Shown piece by piece: positions 7,333-15,088 of a DNA stretch of 64,000 nt; within the stretch, counting starts at the first letter, position 1; the number at the start of each line of letters is the position of its first letter. A program made the translations under genes and the position numbers. This stretch comes from Lentzea albida (GTDB taxonomy: Bacteria > Actinomycetota > Actinomycetes > Mycobacteriales > Pseudonocardiaceae). The notes under the pieces are model-generated. The model had not been told where the DNA came from, did not search any database, and saw nothing but the letters and a program-made list of their open reading frames with translations. The stretch spans positions 496,001-560,000 of the forward strand of contig NZ_FOFV01000003.1 of the NCBI RefSeq assembly GCF_900111005.1, written 5' to 3'.

Positions 7333-8553
7333 CTAGCCGTCCAGCAGGAACCGGGCCGCCCTCTCCGCTCCGTCGGTCCGGATCTCGCCCGCCACGGCCG
7401 CCGCACGCACCCGAGTCTCCGGAGCCAGCGCCGTCCGGAGCGCCGCCGACAGGGACTCGACCGTCGGCACCGGACCGTCGTGCGCGGCGCCGATGCCCAG
7501 CTCGGCTACCCGGCGAGCCCAGAACGGCTGGTCCACGATCTGCGGGACGATCACCTGCGGCGCGCCGGCACGAGCCGCGGTCGTCGTCGTGCCCGCGCCG
7601 CCGTGGTGCACGACGGCGGCGACGCGGCGGAACAGCGCCTGCTGGTTGACCTCGCCGACGACGAAGCAGTCGTCGCTGTCGTCGACCTTCGCGAGGCCCG
7701 CCCAGCCGCTGCCCAGGAGCACGCGCCTGCCGCTGGAGCGGATCGCGTCGACCGCGGTCTGGGCCAGGTCCTTCGAGGCGTGCATGGCCATGCTGCCGAA
7801 GCCCGCGTACACCGGTGGTTCGCCGGCCTCCAGGAACGCCACCAGGTCCGGCGCGAGCGGGCGTTCGTCGGGCAGGAACCACGCCCCGGTCTGCTCGACC
7901 CGCAGGTTCGGCAGGTCCGCCGCCGGCCACAGCACCGGATCCGCCGCCAGCAGCAGTGCGCCCTCGTAGACGTGGTCGCGGACGTTGCCGACCGGTGGCA
8001 GGCCGAGTGCCGCGCGGTTCTCGTTCAACGCCGGGGCGTACATCGCGTTCACGTTCTCCGCGTCGATGCGCCACAGCACCTCGTTGTCGGTCTCGTCCGG
8101 CGGCAGCGGCTTGCCCGGCCGGCCCGACGGCCTGCGGTGCGGTGACGGCAGCGAGACGTCGTGGAACATGGCCAGCACGTACCGCAGGCCCAGGTGCCCG
8201 GCCACCGACCGCGCGCCCGCGGGCATCAGGCCGGTCGCCACCAGCACGTCGGCTCCCTCGGCCGCGGCGGCGACCGGGCCGAACCACTCGTTGACCAGCG
8301 CGGCCGCGACGGCCGGCGGGTCCGGCCGCGTGCTCGTCACCAGGTCCCGGACGGACTGTCCGAACGGGACCAGCACCACGTCGTGCTCGGCAAGCCGCGC
8401 AACGAACTCCTCGTCCGGTGGCACGCACACCCGCACGTCCGCGCCCTGGTCCCGCAACGCCACCGCGAGGGCGATCAGCGGTTCGACGTCCCCGCGCGAC
8501 CCGTACCCCGCCAGCACGACGCGTTTCTTCCCGACTCCCCAGTTCCCCGTCAT
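7333..8553 (-). CDS. GT1 family (MGT-type) glycosyltransferase
   Basis: 406 residues, typical for actinomycete GT-B fold glycosyltransferases of the vancomycin GtfB/macrolide MGT group. The N-terminal acceptor domain begins VVLAGYGSRGDVEPLIALA. The C-terminal donor domain contains VVHHGGAGTTTTAARAG and QIVDQPFWARRV, the nucleotide-sugar binding signature. No polyketide, NRPS or sugar-biosynthesis genes are nearby, so it may modify a lipid, a flavonoid-like compound or an imported macrolide. ATG at 8553 chosen; an upstream extension would run through the divergent promoter region. The Shine-Dalgarno sequence is weak. Confidence 0.85.
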   Translation of the reverse strand: MTGNWGVGKKRVVLAGYGSRGDVEPLIALAVALRDQGADVRVCVPPDEEFVARLAEHDVVLVPFGQSVRDLVTSTRPDPPAVAAALVNEWFGPVAAAAEGADVLVATGLMPAGARSVAGHLGLRYVLAMFHDVSLPSPHRRPSGRPGKPLPPDETDNEVLWRIDAENVNAMYAPALNENRAALGLPPVGNVRDHVYEGALLLAADPVLWPAADLPNLRVEQTGAWFLPDERPLAPDLVAFLEAGEPPVYAGFGSMAMHASKDLAQTAVDAIRSSGRRVLLGSGWAGLAKVDDSDDCFVVGEVNQQALFRRVAAVVHHGGAGTTTTAARAGAPQVIVPQIVDQPFWARRVAELGIGAAHDGPVPTVESLSAALRTALAPETRVRAAAVAGEIRTDGAERAARFLLDG

Positions 8554-8577
8554 GGCGGGAGATTCTGCGCCGGTGAC

Positions 8578-8598
8578 GGGGTCTTGCCGCAAGACCCC
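8578..8598. repeat. 21-bp inverted repeat overlapping a -35 element
   Basis: GGGGTCTTGC, one centre base, GCAAGACCCC: a perfect 10-bp dyad in the divergent glycosyltransferase/LacI interval. It covers the TTGCCG -35 of the LacI promoter. Its GGGGTCTT/AAGACCCC halves recur in the hairpin at 8621-8655. Likely an operator; it could be autoregulated by the LacI protein. Confidence 0.6.
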
Positions 8599-8612
8599 CC
8601 GTGCGCTATATG
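8584..8612 (+). promoter_or_regulatory. promoter of the LacI regulator gene
   Basis: TTGCCG (8584-8589), a 17-base spacer, TATATG (8607-8612). Transcription should begin near 8619, so the mRNA would start with the long hairpin at 8621-8655. Confidence 0.5.
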
Positions 8613-8620
8613 TTGAAGTG

Positions 8621-8655
8621 GGAAGACCCCCGGACCGCGCGTCCGGGGGTCTTCC
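8621..8655. repeat. 15-bp perfect hairpin in the LacI leader
   Basis: GGAAGACCCCCGGAC, loop CGCGC, GTCCGGGGGTCTTCC. It looks like a factor-independent terminator but lies between two divergent gene starts, where no gene ends. It may insulate the two promoters, or form a 5' stem or attenuator on the LacI transcript. Confidence 0.65.
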
Positions 8656-8738
8656 GCGTTCCCGGGACGTTCGCGCTGCCCCCACTTCACACCCGACCCG
8701 TCATGATGGGCCCGACCACAGCTGAGGGCGAGGTACCG

Positions 8739-9722
8739 GTGGCAGTCACGATCCGCGACGTGGCACGCAGGGCGCATGTTTCCGTCGCCACCGTGTCGCG
8801 CGCGCTGACCTCTCCTGAACTGGTGCGCCCGGAGACGCGGTCGCGCGTGCTGACCGCCGCGTCCGAACTCGGCTACCAGCCCAACAGGGCGGCGCGCGGC
8901 CTCATCACCGGCAAGACGGGCAACATCGGCATCGTCGTGCCGGACCTCGACAACCCGTTCTTCACCGGTGTGCTGAAAGCCGTGCAGGCGCGGGCGGTGC
9001 AGGCCGACTACGCGGTGTTCGTGGCGGACAGCGACGAGGACCCCGTCACCGAGGCGAAACTCGTGCACGCCATGGCGAAGCAGGTCGACGGCGTCGTGCT
9101 GTGCGCGCCCGGCCTGGAGGACTCGCAGGTCCGCGAGGCCGCCGAGGTGACGTCACTGGTGCTGCTGAACCGGCGGCTGCCCGGCGTGCCCGCCGCGTTG
9201 ATGGACTCGGCGGGCGGCATGCACGCCGTCGTGGACCACCTCGTCGCATTGGGACACCGCCGGATCGCTTACCTGAACGGGCCTCGCACGTCGTGGTCCA
9301 ACCAGGAGCGTCGCCGCGGGCTCGTGAAGGCGGTGGCACGGCACGAGGTCGGCCTCGTCGACCTCGGGCCGTTCGCGCCGCGGTACGAGGGCGGCCTGCA
9401 GGCGGCGGACCTCGCCGTGGCCTCCGGCGTGACGGCGGTCGTGGCCTACAACGACATCATGGCGCTGGGCGTGCTGGCACGGCTGCGCGACCGCGGCATC
9501 GCGGTGCCCGACGACGTGTCGGTGACCGGGTTCGACGACCTCATGTACGCGGCGCTGTGCTCGCCCGCCCTGACGACGGTGGCGATGCCGGTGGCCCAGG
9601 CGGGGCGCACGGCCGTGAACCTGTTGCTCGACTGGCTCGACTCGGACGGGGCGGAGGCGCCGCAGGTGGTGGCGGAGACCCAGCTGATCGTGCGGGGGAC
9701 CACCGCGCCGCCCCGGCGGTGA
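8739..9722 (+). CDS. LacI family transcriptional regulator
   Basis: 327 residues. The N-terminal helix-turn-helix TIRDVARRAHVSVATVSRAL and hinge helix are canonical, followed by a periplasmic-binding-protein-like effector domain starting NIGIVVPDLDNPFF. The C-terminal VTGFDDLMYAALCSPALTTV motif is typical. Expected to be a dimeric repressor responding to a sugar or nucleoside. The GTG at 8739 is preceded by GAGGGCGAGG; ATG codons at 8703 and 8706 are less well placed. It is divergent from the glycosyltransferase and may regulate it and itself through the 8578-8598 dyad. No sugar transporter is next to it. Confidence 0.87.
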   Translation: MAVTIRDVARRAHVSVATVSRALTSPELVRPETRSRVLTAASELGYQPNRAARGLITGKTGNIGIVVPDLDNPFFTGVLKAVQARAVQADYAVFVADSDEDPVTEAKLVHAMAKQVDGVVLCAPGLEDSQVREAAEVTSLVLLNRRLPGVPAALMDSAGGMHAVVDHLVALGHRRIAYLNGPRTSWSNQERRRGLVKAVARHEVGLVDLGPFAPRYEGGLQAADLAVASGVTAVVAYNDIMALGVLARLRDRGIAVPDDVSVTGFDDLMYAALCSPALTTVAMPVAQAGRTAVNLLLDWLDSDGAEAPQVVAETQLIVRGTTAPPRR

Positions 9723-9729
9723 ACGCAAG

Positions 9730-9778
9730 GCGGCCCCGGCAGGGCGTCTGGGGGGAGTACGCCGTGAGCCGGGGCCGC
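9730..9778. terminator. terminator between the convergent LacI and acyl-CoA ligase genes
   Basis: GCGGCCCCGGC and GCCGGGGCCGC form an 11-bp GC-only stem with a 27-base loop immediately after the LacI stop. It could act in both directions. The remaining 119 bases to the ligase stop hold no gene. Confidence 0.55.
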
Positions 9779-9897
9779 GAAGCGGCTGGGCCCGAGGGGG
9801 GAGGGGGCCGTGCGCCGCTTGGTGTCCCACTCTGCCCTGAGCGGAAGGAAACCGCCAGGGTGGATGTACCTGTTTTTGGATTTCTCGTACGTACGGG

Positions 9898-11679
9898 TTA
9901 CTCGTAGAGCCCTTCGTACAACGCAGAGTGAAGTCGGTGCACCACCGTCCTCTTGACCTTCAACGTCGGCGTGAGCTCACCTTCCTCCTGGGACAGATCC
10001 CTGGTGAGCAGCACGAACTTCTTCACCTGGGAAACACTGGCGAAGTGCGAGTTCGCTTCGTCGACGACTTCCCGCACGAGCGTGCGCACATCCGGGTGAC
10101 CCACCAATGATTCGAGGTCGGACGGCAACCCGCGGGCCGTCGCCCACGGCACGATCTCGTCGGCGTCGAGTGTGAGCAGGGCCACACAGTAGGGCTTGCG
10201 GTCACCGAACAGCACGGCGTGCGAGATCCAGCGGGACTGGCGCAGCACGTTCTCCACGTTCGCCGGCGCGATGTTCTTGCCGCCCGCGGTGATGATGATG
10301 TCCTTCTTGCGCCCCGTGATCGTCACGAACCCGTCGTCGTCGATCTCGCCCAGGTCGCCGGTGTGCAGCCAGCCGTCCTGCAACGTCTGCGCGGTGGCCT
10401 CCTCGTTGCGCCAGTAGCCCGCGAAGACGTGCGGGCCGCGCATCAGCAGTTCGCCGTCCTCGCCGACCTTCATCTCGAGGCCCGCCACACCGGACGCGCC
10501 GACCGAGCCGAGCTTGAAGCGGCCCAGCGTGTTGATCGTGCCGACGGCCGTGGACTCGGTCATGCCGTAACCCTCCAGCACCGGAACCCCGGCCGCGTGG
10601 AAGAACTGCAAGACCTCGCGCGAGATCGGTGCGGCGCCGGACAACGCCTGCACGAGCCGGCCGCCGAACACCGCGCGCACGGTGGCGAACAACGCATCCA
10701 CCTGGTCGAAGGCGGCCGCCATGTCCGGCGGAACCGGTTCCCCCGCGGCACGCCTGCGCCGGACCTCGAGGCCCAGCGCCACGGCCTGCGCGAGCTGGTC
10801 GGCGGGCACGCTGGACGTGACGAACGTGTAGATCTTCTCGAAGATGCGCGGCACGGACGGCAGGAACGTCGGCCGGACCTCGGCCAGTTCCGGCACGATC
10901 GCCTTCATGTCACCGCCGAAGTACGCGAGCGCGCCACCGCGGTACATGGTCCCGAACATGACGATCTGCGCGAAGACGTGCGCCAGCGGCAGGAACAGGT
11001 AGACGGTGCCCGTCATCGCGTCGATGCGGGCCTCCTCCGCGACCCGGCACAGGGCTACCCAGTTCGCACTGGTGAGGACGCACCCCTTGGGCGGGCCGGT
11101 GGTGCCCGACGTGTAGATGATCAGGCTCGGGTCCTCCGGTTTGATCGCGGCCCTGCGGGCGTCCAGCACGTCGGCGAGCGGTGAGGTGCGGCCGGAGTCC
11201 TCCAGCCCGGCGACGCGGGACCGGTCGCCGGCCGGGTCGATCGAGAGGACCTCGCGCAGCTCGGGCAGTTCGCCGCGGACGGACTCGACCTTGGCGCACT
11301 GCTCGGCGTTCTCCGCCACCACGATCGACGCGCCGGAGTCGCCGACCACCCAGGCGATCTCCTCGGGCGTGCTCGACGGGTAGATCGGCACGACGATGCC
11401 GCCCGCCGCGAGCACCGCGAGCTCGACCGCCGTCCACTCGGGACGGGTGTTGGCCAGCACGCAGACCCGGTCGCCCGCCTCGAGTCCGGAGTGGACGAAG
11501 CCGGACGCGAGGTCGAGCACCAGCTCGGCGACCTCGGCGTAGGTCCGGTCGACCCACTGACCGTCCTGCTTGGACCGCCACGCCACCGCGTCGCCGTACG
11601 CCTGCTCCGCGAGGAACGGCAGGTCGGCTATGCGACGGACGGCCCGCACCGCGTTCGGGCTGGTCACTCCGGCGGTCAT
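9898..11679 (-). CDS. long-chain fatty acid-CoA ligase (FadD15-like AMP-forming synthetase)
   Basis: 593 residues, normal length for the ANL superfamily long-chain group. Visible motifs are the P-loop YTSGTTGPPKGCVLT near residue 190, the adenylate-binding YGMTESTAVGT near 370, HTGDLGEIDDDGF near 440, and GRKKDIIITAGGKNIAP near 455 carrying the hinge. The reaction is fatty acid + ATP + CoA to acyl-CoA. ATG at 11679 has AAGGAG upstream. It lies 45 bases after the molybdopterin oxidoreductase gene on the same strand and is probably co-transcribed with it. A second paralogue sits in the Liv operon at 26.9-28.8 kb. Confidence 0.9.
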   Translation of the reverse strand: MTAGVTSPNAVRAVRRIADLPFLAEQAYGDAVAWRSKQDGQWVDRTYAEVAELVLDLASGFVHSGLEAGDRVCVLANTRPEWTAVELAVLAAGGIVVPIYPSSTPEEIAWVVGDSGASIVVAENAEQCAKVESVRGELPELREVLSIDPAGDRSRVAGLEDSGRTSPLADVLDARRAAIKPEDPSLIIYTSGTTGPPKGCVLTSANWVALCRVAEEARIDAMTGTVYLFLPLAHVFAQIVMFGTMYRGGALAYFGGDMKAIVPELAEVRPTFLPSVPRIFEKIYTFVTSSVPADQLAQAVALGLEVRRRRAAGEPVPPDMAAAFDQVDALFATVRAVFGGRLVQALSGAAPISREVLQFFHAAGVPVLEGYGMTESTAVGTINTLGRFKLGSVGASGVAGLEMKVGEDGELLMRGPHVFAGYWRNEEATAQTLQDGWLHTGDLGEIDDDGFVTITGRKKDIIITAGGKNIAPANVENVLRQSRWISHAVLFGDRKPYCVALLTLDADEIVPWATARGLPSDLESLVGHPDVRTLVREVVDEANSHFASVSQVKKFVLLTRDLSQEEGELTPTLKVKRTVVHRLHSALYEGLYE

Positions 11680-11724
11680 GGCGACTCCTTCAGCGCTGTC
11701 CCAACGGTTTTCCGGCGGCGGAGC

Positions 11725-13863
11725 TCAGGCGGGCACGACCTGCACGCGGGTGCCGTTCAGCACCGCGGTGCCCGAGAGCGGGTCGATGCGCAGGTCGTCG
11801 GTGAGGAGGTTGACGTTCACCCCGGCGTGCTCGTTCGCGACGGTGAGCCGCGTGCCGGGCTGGTCGTGGCCCCAGCCGTGCGGCAGCGAGACGACGCCCT
11901 GCGCGATGTCGCCGGTGACCTCGACCAGCACCTCGACCTCGCCGACGCGTGAGGTGACCCGGGCCGTGCCGCCGTCGCTCAGGCCGAGCCTTCCGGCGTC
12001 GGCGGGGTGGACGAGCAGCGTGCACAACGGCTTGCCCTTCACCAGCGCGGGCACGTTGTGCATCCAGGAGTTGTTGGTGCGCAGGTGCCTGCGGCCGACG
12101 AGCACCAGGTCGGTCTCGGGCGTCCGCAGCGCGGCGAGCACGCGCGGCAGGTCGCCGACGATCGGCGCCGGGGTGAGCTCGACCTTGCCGGACGGGGTGC
12201 GCAGGATCTCCGGCAGGCGCGGGGTGAGCGGGCCGAGGTCGATGCCGTGCGGGTGGTCCAGCACCTGCTGGAGCGACAGCCCGTACGCGCCGGTGCGGAG
12301 TTTCAGGTCCAGCAGGCGTTCCTCGCGGGTCTTGCCCTCGGGTTCGAAGTCGACGCCCGCCTTCTCCTTCAGACCGGCGAGTTGGAACGCGGCGATGGCA
12401 TCGAGGTCGGCGGCGGGGCCGAGGCCGCTGAAGATCGTGACGAGCCGGAAGAAGATGTCCGTCTCGTCGACCCTGCCCTCCTCCAGCGGGATCGCGGCGC
12501 GCGAGTACTTCACGTAGTTGCGCACCGAGTGGTTGAGGAACGCGATGTCGTAGTGGTCGCGGCGCGACGGCGGGGGTGTCGGCAGGATGACGTCCGCGTG
12601 CCGGGTGGTCTCGTTGAGGTACGGGTCGACGCTGACCATGAAGTCCAACGAGGACAGTGCCGCGTTCACGCGGGCCGAGTTCGGCAGCGACAGCGCGGGG
12701 TTGCCGCCGATTGTGAACAGCGCCCGCACCTGACCCTCGCCGGGCGTCTCGATCTCGTCGACCAGCGTGACGGCCGGGAACTCCCCCATCACCTCGGGGT
12801 GCCCCTTCACGCGGCTGTGCCAGCGGCCGACCTCGAAACCCCTGCCGGTGCCCGATCCGCGCCGGTTGTGCGCGGGCAGCGGCCACATCGCGCCGCCCGG
12901 CCGGTCGAGGTTGCCGGTGAGGACGTTGAGCACGTCGACCGCCCAGGAGGCGACTGTGCCGAACTCGACCGTCGTCGTGCCGATCCGCCCGTACACCACA
13001 GCGCGTTCCGCGGCGGCCAGCTCCCTCGCGAGCGCGCGGGTCGTGGCCGCGTCGACACCCGTGCGCTCCGCGACGGCCTCCGGGCCGAACGCCTCGACGT
13101 GCGAGCGGATCACCTCGTGGTCGGTGACGTGCCCGGCGAGGTCGCGCAGGTCCACGAGGTCCTGCGCGAACAGCTCGTGGACCAGCGCGAGCAGCAGGAA
13201 GACGTCCGTGCCCGGCCGGATCACCACGTGCTGGTCGGCGGCCTGCGCGGTGCGGCTGCGGCGCGGGTCGACCACGACGAACCGGCCGCCGCGCTTCTGC
13301 AGGTCGCGGAAGCGGCCCGGCGCGTCCGGCACCGTCCACAGGCTGCCGTTGGACGAGAACGGGTCGGCGCCCAGCACCAGCATGAAGTCGGTGCGGTCGA
13401 TGTCGGGCACGGGGATCGAGAAGATGCTGCCGAACATGTGCCCGACCTGGACGTGCTTGGGCATCTGGTCGACGGTGCTGGCGGTGAAGATGTTGCGGCT
13501 GCCGACGGCCTTGCGCAGCGGGCCGGCGTAGAGACCGCCGGCGAGCGAGTGGGCGACCGGGTTGCCGAGGTACATCGCGACGGCGTTGCGGTCGGGGAAG
13601 TCCTTCAGGCGTTCGTCGATGTGGCGGAAGGCCTCGTCCCAGGTGACCTCCTGGAACTCGCCGTCGCGCTTGACCAGCGGGGCGCTCAGCCGGTCGGGGT
13701 CGGCGTCGAGCGTGCCGAGCGAGGCGCCCTTGGGGCAGAGGAAGCCCTTGCTGAACTCGTCCTCGCGGTCGCCGCGCACCTTCGTGATGCGGTCGCCCTC
13801 GACCGTCAGCTCCAGCCCGCACGTCGCTTCGCAGAGCGGGCAGGTCGTGAACACGGTCCTCAT
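11725..13863 (-). CDS. molybdopterin-dependent oxidoreductase (formate dehydrogenase/nitrate reductase superfamily)
   Basis: 712 residues. The N-terminal 4Fe-4S site is complete (Cys8, Cys11, Cys15 in TCPLCEATC, and Cys43 in FLCPKG). The molybdopterin domains follow, with MYLGNPVAHS, VLGADPFSSNGSLW, RPGTDVFLLLALVHEL and the C-terminal beta-barrel domain with LPHGWGHD. Single-subunit members of this family in actinomycetes are annotated as molybdopterin oxidoreductases of unknown substrate; no electron-transfer subunit is adjacent. Cytoplasmic, no Tat signal. It is followed by an acyl-CoA ligase gene and preceded by two dyad motifs in the upstream region. GAGGGGA precedes the ATG. Confidence 0.88.
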   Translation of the reverse strand: MRTVFTTCPLCEATCGLELTVEGDRITKVRGDREDEFSKGFLCPKGASLGTLDADPDRLSAPLVKRDGEFQEVTWDEAFRHIDERLKDFPDRNAVAMYLGNPVAHSLAGGLYAGPLRKAVGSRNIFTASTVDQMPKHVQVGHMFGSIFSIPVPDIDRTDFMLVLGADPFSSNGSLWTVPDAPGRFRDLQKRGGRFVVVDPRRSRTAQAADQHVVIRPGTDVFLLLALVHELFAQDLVDLRDLAGHVTDHEVIRSHVEAFGPEAVAERTGVDAATTRALARELAAAERAVVYGRIGTTTVEFGTVASWAVDVLNVLTGNLDRPGGAMWPLPAHNRRGSGTGRGFEVGRWHSRVKGHPEVMGEFPAVTLVDEIETPGEGQVRALFTIGGNPALSLPNSARVNAALSSLDFMVSVDPYLNETTRHADVILPTPPPSRRDHYDIAFLNHSVRNYVKYSRAAIPLEEGRVDETDIFFRLVTIFSGLGPAADLDAIAAFQLAGLKEKAGVDFEPEGKTREERLLDLKLRTGAYGLSLQQVLDHPHGIDLGPLTPRLPEILRTPSGKVELTPAPIVGDLPRVLAALRTPETDLVLVGRRHLRTNNSWMHNVPALVKGKPLCTLLVHPADAGRLGLSDGGTARVTSRVGEVEVLVEVTGDIAQGVVSLPHGWGHDQPGTRLTVANEHAGVNVNLLTDDLRIDPLSGTAVLNGTRVQVVPA

Positions 13864-13885
13864 CGGGTCCCCTCACACAGCTTGT

Positions 13886-13897
13886 TACCAACGGGTA
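13886..13897. promoter_or_regulatory. TACC-N4-GGTA dyad upstream of the oxidoreductase operon
   Basis: TACCAACGGGTA is a 4-bp-arm dyad 23 bases upstream of the oxidoreductase start. It has the core and spacing of the stronger site at 13977-13992 and may be a second, weaker binding site. Confidence 0.35.
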
Positions 13898-13976
13898 CTA
13901 GTCGCCGGCCGCCGGGCGCAATCACCCGGCCGAGGTCCACCCGAACAGCCCAGCGACCCGCCTGGGAGTCGCCGAG

Positions 13977-13992
13977 CATACCAGCCGGTATG
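13977..13992. promoter_or_regulatory. CATACC-N4-GGTATG operator-like dyad
   Basis: CATACCAGCCGGTATG has perfect 6-bp arms and a 4-base centre. On the minus strand it overlaps a TATGCT -10-like element (13975-13980) with GTGCAA at -35 spacing. A near copy (CATACCGAGCAGTATG) precedes the Liv/acyl-CoA ligase operon at 30325-30340. The form is typical of TetR-family operators. Confidence 0.55.
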
Positions 13993-14132
13993 TCGATTTG
14001 CACTGGTCAAAGGCAGACTGCGATCGACCATGCATCCGGAACTGATCGTTACCTACCTACGGAGTGAGTCCAGGTGGGTACGCCCTGTCGCAAGGTCTGT
14101 TCATCCCGTGTGCACGGGTGCAGCATGTTGCG

Positions 14133-15080
14133 GTGAACGCCGCATTCCGCACCGCCGCCACGATCGCCGGCGTCGCGCTCGCGTACTACGCGACCGCGCA
14201 GGTCGGGCTGGTCCTGGCCCTCGTCGAGGGGCAGGTCACCCCGCTGTGGCTGCCGACGGGGATCTCGGTCGCGGCACTGCTGATGTCGGGCCGCGGGATC
14301 TGGCCGGGCATCACGATCGGGGCGTTCGCCGCCAACATCACCCTGGGCGCGCCGTTCTTCTCCGCCGTGATGATCACCGCGGGCAACACGGCCGCACCGC
14401 TCATCGCCTGGTACCTGCTGACCCGCTTCGGCTTCCGGCCCGCGCTCGACCGGCTGAAGGACGCGCTGCTGCTCGTGTTCGCGGGCGCGCTGGGCGCGAT
14501 GCTGGTCAGCGCGCTGGTCGGCACGGCGGCGCTGAAGCTCGGCGGCGTGATCCCGTGGCGCGAGGTGCCCTCCGTGGTGTCGGTGTGGTGGACCGGCGAC
14601 GCGATGGGCGTGCTGGTGTTCACGCCGTTGCTGCTCACCCTGCCCCGGCACTGGCAGGTCTCGCCGCGCCGGCTCGCCGAGGCGCTCGTGCTGCTGGCCG
14701 GCACGGCGGCGCTCGCGTCGTTCGTGACGACGTCCGGCTCTCGGTTGCTGTTCCTGGTGTTCCCGATGCTGATCTGGGCCGCGCTCCGCTTCCAGCACGC
14801 GATCGCCGCGCCGTGCGCCGCGATCACCTCCGTGGCGGCGGTGATGTCCGCGGCCGACGGCCACTTCGTCGCCAGGGACCTGCTGACGACGATGATCGTG
14901 CTGCAGGCGTTCAACGGCTCGGTGGCGCTGACCGGGCTGATCCTGAGCGCGATCACCAGCGAGCGCAACGAGGCCAGGAAGGCGATCGAGCGCGCGTGCG
15001 TGCAGCTGGCCGAGACCGTTGCGCGCTACCAGGAGGAGGGAGTGCGCAAACGGCTCGGCCGCGTCGTGCCGCCCGGTTAG
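14133..15080 (+). CDS. MASE1 domain integral membrane protein
   Basis: 315 residues with about eight hydrophobic segments. The first, TAATIAGVALAYYATAQVGLVLALVEGQVTPLWLPTGISVAALL, is the typical MASE1 opening. MASE1 is a membrane sensor module usually fused to GGDEF, EAL or kinase domains; here only a short cytoplasmic helix (ERNEARKAIERACVQLAETVARYQEEG) follows, so it has no output domain of its own. GTG 14133 was chosen because family members begin just before the first helix; GTG 14064 in the same frame is possible. Neither has a strong ribosome binding site. It may act through protein contacts of the C-terminal helix. Confidence 0.75.
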   Translation: MNAAFRTAATIAGVALAYYATAQVGLVLALVEGQVTPLWLPTGISVAALLMSGRGIWPGITIGAFAANITLGAPFFSAVMITAGNTAAPLIAWYLLTRFGFRPALDRLKDALLLVFAGALGAMLVSALVGTAALKLGGVIPWREVPSVVSVWWTGDAMGVLVFTPLLLTLPRHWQVSPRRLAEALVLLAGTAALASFVTTSGSRLLFLVFPMLIWAALRFQHAIAAPCAAITSVAAVMSAADGHFVARDLLTTMIVLQAFNGSVALTGLILSAITSERNEARKAIERACVQLAETVARYQEEGVRKRLGRVVPPG

Positions 15081-15088
15081 TAGGGCTT

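Noticed and set aside
5842..8145. Plus-strand open frame of 767 codons
   Set aside because: Arg/Ala/Gly-rich composition with no domain; overlaps the dehydratase, hydrolase and glycosyltransferase genes, which all have clear motifs.
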